Under the pieces are notes generated by a model. The model ran no database searches. It saw only the letters and a program-made list of their open reading frames with translations, and was not told the origin of the DNA. A stretch of DNA of 6,722 nt from Thermoplasmata archaeon (GTDB lineage Archaea > Thermoplasmatota > Thermoplasmata > GCA-020350865), in contig CP070726.1 of assembly GCA_020350865.1 (NCBI GenBank), positions 1,321,425 through 1,328,146 on the forward strand, in the 5' to 3' direction. Both the position numbers and the translations under genes were made by a program. Below are positions 1-3,547 of the stretch, piece after piece. Numbering within the stretch: position 1 is the first letter of the stretch; each line of letters opens with the position of its first letter.

Positions 1-453
1 AAGAACATCATCAAAATTCGCATTGTATCCTTCCGATACATCCAGCATGTCTTCGAATCCGAACTCGAATCCGCCTGTCAGATCGGATTTGTTGCACGTG
101 AAGACCAAGGGCACTGAATCGACGATATTGAACAGGGACGGAATCCAGTATTGCTCCAGGTTCTCCAGGGTCTCGTTCCTGGTCATGTCGGAGACGAGAA
201 GGGCGGCATCCGCACCCACATATGTCATGGCATGCAGGGAGTGGTATCCCCTATTGCCGATTAGGTCCCATATAACGAGTTTGAGGTTCTCCGTTTTATT
301 GGGCATCCGTATTTTTAACTGCTTTGTTGCAACCTTGCTGCCCACGGTAGCCCTATAGGAACCGTCGAGGCGGTTGAAGATGTATTTCCGGATAAGACTG
401 GTCTTCCCTACCGCACAGTCACCGAGTAGTACGATCTTCTTTTTCACGGTCAT
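1..453 (-). CDS. Rab/Ras-like small GTPase (GTPase A), 3' end outside the window
   Basis: Reading the minus strand from ATG at 453-451 gives 151 codons with no stop up to the window edge, so the C-terminal part is missing. Visible G motifs: P-loop GDCAVGKTS at residues 11-19 (Lys17, Thr18), switch I Thr36 in YRATVG, WDLIG at 62-66 (Asp63, Gly66) and NKSD at 121-124. These define a Ras-superfamily GTP-binding switch closest in style to Rab proteins, expected to be cytoplasmic or membrane-peripheral. The residue after DxxG, which is Gln in Ras and Rab (Gln61 of Ras), is Asn67 here, so intrinsic GTP hydrolysis may be weak. The start is supported by GGGTGA at 463-458, four bases upstream, and by matching the start of GTPase B. 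It is a paralogue of GTPase B (about 58% identity) and is divergent from the ATPase at 692. Its hand-sampled base composition is more AT-rich than that of GTPase B. The family call is firm; the cellular role is unknown. Confidence 0.9.
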   Translation of the reverse strand, partial: MTVKKKIVLLGDCAVGKTSLIRKYIFNRLDGSYRATVGSKVATKQLKIRMPNKTENLKLVIWDLIGNRGYHSLHAMTYVGADAALLVSDMTRNETLENLEQYWIPSLFNIVDSVPLVFTCNKSDLTGGFEFGFEDMLDVSEGYNANFDDVL

Positions 454-502
454 ATTGTCACCCGACCGTTTTACGAGAATGTATTGTATGTACATATATC
501 TT

Positions 503-512
503 CTTATAAAAG
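503..512 (-). promoter_or_regulatory. Candidate TATA box for GTPase A
   Basis: On the minus strand the sequence CTTTTATAAG lies about 54 bases upstream of the ATG at 453. Transcription would then start near 480, giving a leader of roughly 27 nt that contains the GGGTGA ribosome binding site. A second AT-rich box (GATATATG, about 492-499) is an alternative and would give a shorter leader. Called from spacing and composition only. Confidence 0.45.
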
Positions 513-637
513 TAAAAGGAAATAGGGTATTTGGGACCAGGTTTACCTGTATTGGGAAAGGTATTAAACCGTATTTCGCTCATATTTTCTTTGGAATTCA
601 GGATTGGGAAATATCATCGAGATAAGAGAACCGAAAG

Positions 638-645
638 TTTTATAC
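638..645 (+). promoter_or_regulatory. Candidate TATA box for the ATPase gene
   Basis: TTTTATAC, preceded by the purine-rich GAAAG at 633-637 (BRE-like), is centred about 50 bases before the ATG at 692. The predicted transcript start is near 668, giving a leader of about 24 nt that contains the GGTGG ribosome binding site at 681-685. The same leader carries the 9-bp direct repeat CAGGATAAT at 651-659 and 667-675. Confidence 0.45.
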
Positions 646-650
646 CAAAT

Positions 651-675
651 CAGGATAATCCAGAAACAGGATAAT
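651..675 (+). repeat. Two direct copies of a 9-bp sequence around the predicted transcript start
   Basis: CAGGATAAT occurs at 651-659 and again at 667-675, a 16-bp register. The pair lies between the candidate TATA box and the ribosome binding site of the ATPase gene, where a repressor site would act. The ATPase itself carries a winged-helix segment, so autoregulation is conceivable, but nothing in the sequence proves it. A repeat this short could also be chance. Confidence 0.3.
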
Positions 676-691
676 ACTATGGTGGTATAAT

Positions 692-2089
692 ATGAAGTTC
701 TTTGACCGGGAGAACGAACTTGATATCATAAGGAATGCTTTATCCAGAAAGAACTGTTTTGTTGTGGTTACAGGACGTCGCCGGATCGGCAAGACAAGGT
801 TGATCAGGGAGGCACTGAGGGGGACCGAGCATATAGAACTTTTCATACCTCGAAAACGTTTGACCTTGGCTATGGAAAGTATAAGACATGATCTTCAGGA
901 GCAGACCGGGTACGCGCCCTCATTTGCCAGTCTCAGGGATGTGTTCGAATATCTATTTAGGATCGAGAAGAAACCGGTCTTCATAGATGAGATATCAAAT
1001 CTGGACCATGTTGACAGGGGAGCGTTTGCAGACTTACAGGCGATAATCGACAAGGAAAAGGACAACTGGAATGTCCGTCTTATCGTTGATGGATCGTACG
1101 TTGGGATCATGAAAAAGATATTCACTGATCAAAAGGAGCCTCTTTTCGGCAGAACCACGGATGTAATCGACCTGAACCCGCTTCCTGTAAGGGATGCGGT
1201 TCTGATGTGCATGGAATCCGGGTTCGGTTTCTCGGATGCCCTTGAGGCATATTCTCTTTTGGGGGGTGTGCCGCGATATATTGAGCTTTTATCCCGTTAT
1301 AAGGATATAAATGATCTTTCGAAAAGGATATTTTCCCCAGGCTCGATCTTTCTTACCGAGGGAGAGAACATATTGATTCAGGAATTCGGTGCCTCCTGGG
1401 ATACCTATTTTTCCATAATGGAGGTTATTGCCCGTAGCAAGATGGGCCCGAGCGCCATTGCGAACCAACTCGGTATGCCCGTTCAGATGTTGCCGAAATA
1501 TCTTGAGGTTTTGGAGCATCTGCAGTTGATTCGGAGGAAAAGACCGGTTACAGGTAAAAAGAGACATGTCCGGTACCGTATCAAAGACCCATTCTTTCAG
1601 TTTTGGTTCGAGGTCTGCTACCCGAAGATCGGACATTACAGGGATGGTTCATCGGCGGTTCATTCGAACCAGATTCAATCAGCAGTCGGCAGGGGGATGG
1701 AGCGTGTGATTTTGGAATTACTTATCCCTTCTCCCATATTGCCCTTTGAACCTGACGAATTCGGTGGTTGGTGGGACCGGCTGGGGCATGAAATCGATGT
1801 GTTGATGTATTCGAAAAAGGAAAGAAGCCTGGTGGCCGGGGAGGTCAGGTGGAGGAAAAAGCAGGTTTCCCTCAGGGATGTGGGGCATTTACTGGATAAT
1901 CTAAGGCTTGTGGACTGGTACAACGACTCTAGAAAGGAATTCGTGTTCATTGCCTCCAAATCAGGTTTCTCGGAATCTGCAGAGAAACTTATGAAGATAA
2001 AGAAAATATTGGGTCTTGACTTGAATGTAATTCAACAGTTGGTCCTTGGAAAAAAGAAGGTTAAGTGGTCACCGGTTCCATCCGAGTAG
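692..2089 (+). CDS. Archaeal AAA ATPase (ATPase_2 family) with winged helix and DUF234 domain
   Basis: A 465-residue protein, a usual length for this family. The N-terminus carries the family signature FFDRENELDII (residues 3-13). It is followed by Walker A GRRRIGKT (28-35), Walker B PVFIDEIS (95-102, Asp99 and Glu100), the sensor-like LIVDGSYVG (130-138) and LFGRTTDVIDLNPLP (151-165), the typical GR element that may supply an arginine finger. A winged helix-turn-helix follows (about 245-297). The C-terminal domain resembles DUF234, with EID (367-369) and GEVRW (383-387), a PD-(D/E)xK nuclease-like layout in which the usual final Lys is Arg386. The family is widespread in archaea and often multicopy; its biochemical role is not settled, and defence or mobile-element links are only suggestions. 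The start is fixed by GGTGG at 681-685. It is a single gene, divergent from GTPase A and convergent with GTPase B. Confidence 0.93.
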   Translation: MKFFDRENELDIIRNALSRKNCFVVVTGRRRIGKTRLIREALRGTEHIELFIPRKRLTLAMESIRHDLQEQTGYAPSFASLRDVFEYLFRIEKKPVFIDEISNLDHVDRGAFADLQAIIDKEKDNWNVRLIVDGSYVGIMKKIFTDQKEPLFGRTTDVIDLNPLPVRDAVLMCMESGFGFSDALEAYSLLGGVPRYIELLSRYKDINDLSKRIFSPGSIFLTEGENILIQEFGASWDTYFSIMEVIARSKMGPSAIANQLGMPVQMLPKYLEVLEHLQLIRRKRPVTGKKRHVRYRIKDPFFQFWFEVCYPKIGHYRDGSSAVHSNQIQSAVGRGMERVILELLIPSPILPFEPDEFGGWWDRLGHEIDVLMYSKKERSLVAGEVRWRKKQVSLRDVGHLLDNLRLVDWYNDSRKEFVFIASKSGFSESAEKLMKIKKILGLDLNVIQQLVLGKKKVKWSPVPSE

Positions 2090-2204
2090 GGCTGTCTGAG
2101 CTCATCCCAAGTCAACCAGTGGATTCTGTGACTCCTTAGATCATGTATTGACTGTTCGAAGTGTATGAATGAGATTGTAGAACTTGAGCTGGTATTGCAT
2201 TGAT

Positions 2205-2209
2205 AAAAA
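2205..2209 (-). terminator. Possible T-tract terminator after GTPase B
   Basis: The minus strand reads ATATTTTTATC immediately after the TAA stop of GTPase B at 2215-2213. A short T-run is the usual archaeal termination signal. The rest of the 123-bp convergent spacer (2090-2212) shows no gene, no clear hairpin and no T-run for the plus-strand ATPase gene. Weak call because the tract is only five T. Confidence 0.3.
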
Positions 2210-2212
2210 TAT

Positions 2213-3088
2213 TTATTCCTTTATCCTGTCCACCCACTCCATCCTCTTTCTCAGGTTCTCGTGGACCTTGCTTTCGTCCTTGAACTCGCTCTCCGCTTCC
2301 GCCAGGTACTCCACGGCCCTCAGGATGCCCTCTTTTGAGGGATTGTTGACATCGAATGAGGCCCTGGCAAGTTCCTGGCGCAGGACAAGCATGGACACCT
2401 TCGAATCCTCGAACCCGTCGCAGAAATCCACTATGATTGAATCCAGGGTGCCCACTGCCGTGGTCTTGTCCGTTGATCTGTGGATGCCCAGGGCGACGAG
2501 GCTTTCGTAGAGCTCCTGTATGGGGTCGGCCAGCTCCTCGCTGCACAGGACGAGGTGCCCCAGGCTCCCGAAGGCCTTCTCCACGTTGCTACCCGTCTTG
2601 GCACTGGTGGAATAACTGGGCTCGAGTCCTTCTTGGAGCACGTTGCTGACATTCCCGTTGTACCTCTTGGCAACATCTGCCAGTTCTTCAGGCTGGAACT
2701 CGAATTCCCCTGTCAGATCGGATTTGTTGCAGACAAAAACCAGAGGGACCTTGTCCACCACCTTGAACAGGAACGGGATCCAGTGGCGCTCAAGGCTCCT
2801 GAGAGTCTCCTTTCTTGTCATATCAGCCACCAGGATTGCCCCGTTGACACCCACAAAGGTCTTGGCCTGGACGCCCTGATATCCTTCCCTTCCGATGATG
2901 TCCCATATCATGAAGGTAAGGCTGTGGGTCTTATCGGGTCTCTCGATGGTCAGCTCCTTCATGGTGACCTTGCTTCCGATGGTGGCGATATAGGTATCCT
3001 CGAACTGGTCGAACACGAACCTCCTGATCAGGCTGGTTTTGCCCACCGCACTGTCTCCGACAAGGACGATCTTCTTCTTTACGGCCAT
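2213..3088 (-). CDS. Rab/Ras-like small GTPase with helical C-terminal extension (GTPase B)
   Basis: A 291-residue protein starting at ATG 3088-3086. A TTG lies one codon upstream, but it would abut the GGGTGA at 3097-3092, and the ATG start aligns exactly with GTPase A. G motifs: P-loop GDSAVGKTS (11-19), switch I Thr36 in YIATIG, WDIIG (62-66), NKSD (121-124) and SAK (162-164), so the complete G1-G5 set is present. The catalytic Gln position after DxxG is Arg67. A typical Ras domain ends near residue 180. The remaining roughly 105 residues are mostly predicted helix, charged toward the end, with no C-terminal cysteine for prenylation. Known Rab-like proteins act as nucleotide-dependent switches; partners here are unknown. 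The gene is divergent from the small protein at 3202 and lies near the roadblock-like ATPase at 3548-6286. Hand-sampled lines of this gene are clearly richer in GC than GTPase A, reaching about 70% in one 60-base line. Confidence 0.93.
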   Translation of the reverse strand: MAVKKKIVLVGDSAVGKTSLIRRFVFDQFEDTYIATIGSKVTMKELTIERPDKTHSLTFMIWDIIGREGYQGVQAKTFVGVNGAILVADMTRKETLRSLERHWIPFLFKVVDKVPLVFVCNKSDLTGEFEFQPEELADVAKRYNGNVSNVLQEGLEPSYSTSAKTGSNVEKAFGSLGHLVLCSEELADPIQELYESLVALGIHRSTDKTTAVGTLDSIIVDFCDGFEDSKVSMLVLRQELARASFDVNNPSKEGILRAVEYLAEAESEFKDESKVHENLRKRMEWVDRIKE

Positions 3089-3099
3089 CAATCACCCAT

Positions 3100-3109
3100 A
3101 TGCATGCAT
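3100..3109. promoter_or_regulatory. Perfect 10-bp palindrome in the GTPase B promoter, possible operator
   Basis: ATGCATGCAT is its own reverse complement and lies between the candidate TATA box (3111-3118) and the ribosome binding site of GTPase B. A dimeric regulator bound there would block transcription. GTPase A has a different perfect 10-bp palindrome, TATGTACATA at 487-496, also just downstream of its candidate TATA box. Function is inferred from position only. Confidence 0.25.
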
Positions 3110-3110
3110 T

Positions 3111-3120
3111 CATATAAGTT
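3111..3120 (-). promoter_or_regulatory. Candidate TATA box for GTPase B
   Basis: The minus strand reads GTTAAACTTATATG, an A-rich BRE-like stretch followed by a TATA-like box centred about 26-27 bases before the ATG at 3088. Normal archaeal spacing would put the transcript start almost at the start codon, making the message leaderless, although a GGGTGA ribosome binding site is present. Either the start site is a few bases closer to the box than usual or another promoter is used. Confidence 0.35.
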
Positions 3121-3152
3121 TAACGAATGGAGACTCCCGATACCGCTTCACC

Positions 3153-3166
3153 GAAACCTATTAATG
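3153..3166 (+). promoter_or_regulatory. Candidate BRE/TATA for the small plus-strand gene
   Basis: GAAACC followed by TATTAATG (3159-3166) gives a TATA-like centre near 3162 and a predicted transcript start near 3188. That is directly at the Shine-Dalgarno sequence of the 112-aa gene, giving a leader of about 14 nt. Together with the GTPase B promoter this makes the 113-bp region 3089-3201 a compact divergent control region. Confidence 0.4.
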
Positions 3167-3187
3167 GAATAATTGTGATTTCCCGAT

Positions 3188-3196
3188 GGGAGGTGA
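3188..3196 (+). promoter_or_regulatory. Strong Shine-Dalgarno sequence that sets the start of the 112-aa gene
   Basis: GGGAGGTGA is an extended match to the 3' end of archaeal 16S rRNA and sits five bases before ATG at 3202. It decides the start against the in-frame ATG at 3127, which has no such site and would lie upstream of the predicted transcript start. Confidence 0.8.
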
Positions 3197-3201
3197 ATAA
3201 G

Positions 3202-3540
3202 ATGCCTGACGAGGCAGATGTAACGCCAATCGACAATAAATGGCCGAAAGCGAGAAAGGCCACGGTAATAATAAAAAAAGAAACACCTGGACCACAGCAG
3301 GTATATAATGACGTTGATATCCTAAATATTCCGTGGACTCCCGCATCCATCGCAATAGACAAAACCAGGTACCCCAAGGGGGTTGTGATTTTAAATGAGA
3401 TAACACCCCCGGACGATCAGAGCACTATAACAACCAAAGACAAATCCACATTTAACTTTAAAATTTCGGGAGACAACAGTGAAACAGTTAATATCATAAG
3501 AAATTCAGGCTGGCCCTGCGGTGAGATTATATTGTGGTAG
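3202..3540 (+). CDS. Small strand-rich protein of unknown function
   Basis: A 112-residue protein that I do not recognise. It has no signal peptide, no membrane segment and no zinc-binding cysteine set (one Cys near the C-terminus). Short hydrophobic alternating stretches such as ATVIIKKE, VDILNIPW, GVVILNEI, FNFKIS and GEIILW point to an all-beta fold, probably a small sandwich or barrel. The final strand runs up to the last residue, Trp112. An N-terminal acidic and proline-containing tail of about 20 residues looks unstructured. The strong ribosome binding site and the stop 7 bp from the convergent ATPase/TPR gene support a real gene. Divergence from GTPase B suggests possible co-regulation. 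Function is not assigned. Confidence 0.8.
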   Translation: MPDEADVTPIDNKWPKARKATVIIKKETPGPQQVYNDVDILNIPWTPASIAIDKTRYPKGVVILNEITPPDDQSTITTKDKSTFNFKISGDNSETVNIIRNSGWPCGEIILW

Positions 3541-3547
3541 AATTATC

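Noticed and set aside
374..625. 83-codon plus-strand frame across the GTPase A promoter
   Set aside because: It begins antisense to the P-loop of GTPase A, has no ribosome binding site, and its translation of the intergenic part is AT-driven low-complexity sequence.
2136..2546. 136-codon minus-strand frame overlapping the end of GTPase B
   Set aside because: Same strand, different frame, with an Arg/Gly/Pro/His-rich translation typical of an out-of-frame reading of a GC-rich gene.
3089..3091. TTG start one codon before the GTPase B ATG
   Set aside because: The Shine-Dalgarno sequence would directly touch the TTG, and the paralogue GTPase A starts at the position of the ATG.
2480..3172. 230-codon open frame on the plus strand
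   Set aside because: It is antisense to GTPase B, which carries all five G motifs. The frame is a by-product of the GC-rich codon bias and also crosses the promoter region.
3127..3201. Upstream in-frame ATG that would lengthen the 112-aa protein by 25 residues
   Set aside because: The strong GGGAGGTGA site points to ATG 3202, and the candidate TATA box at 3159-3166 lies downstream of the 3127 ATG.
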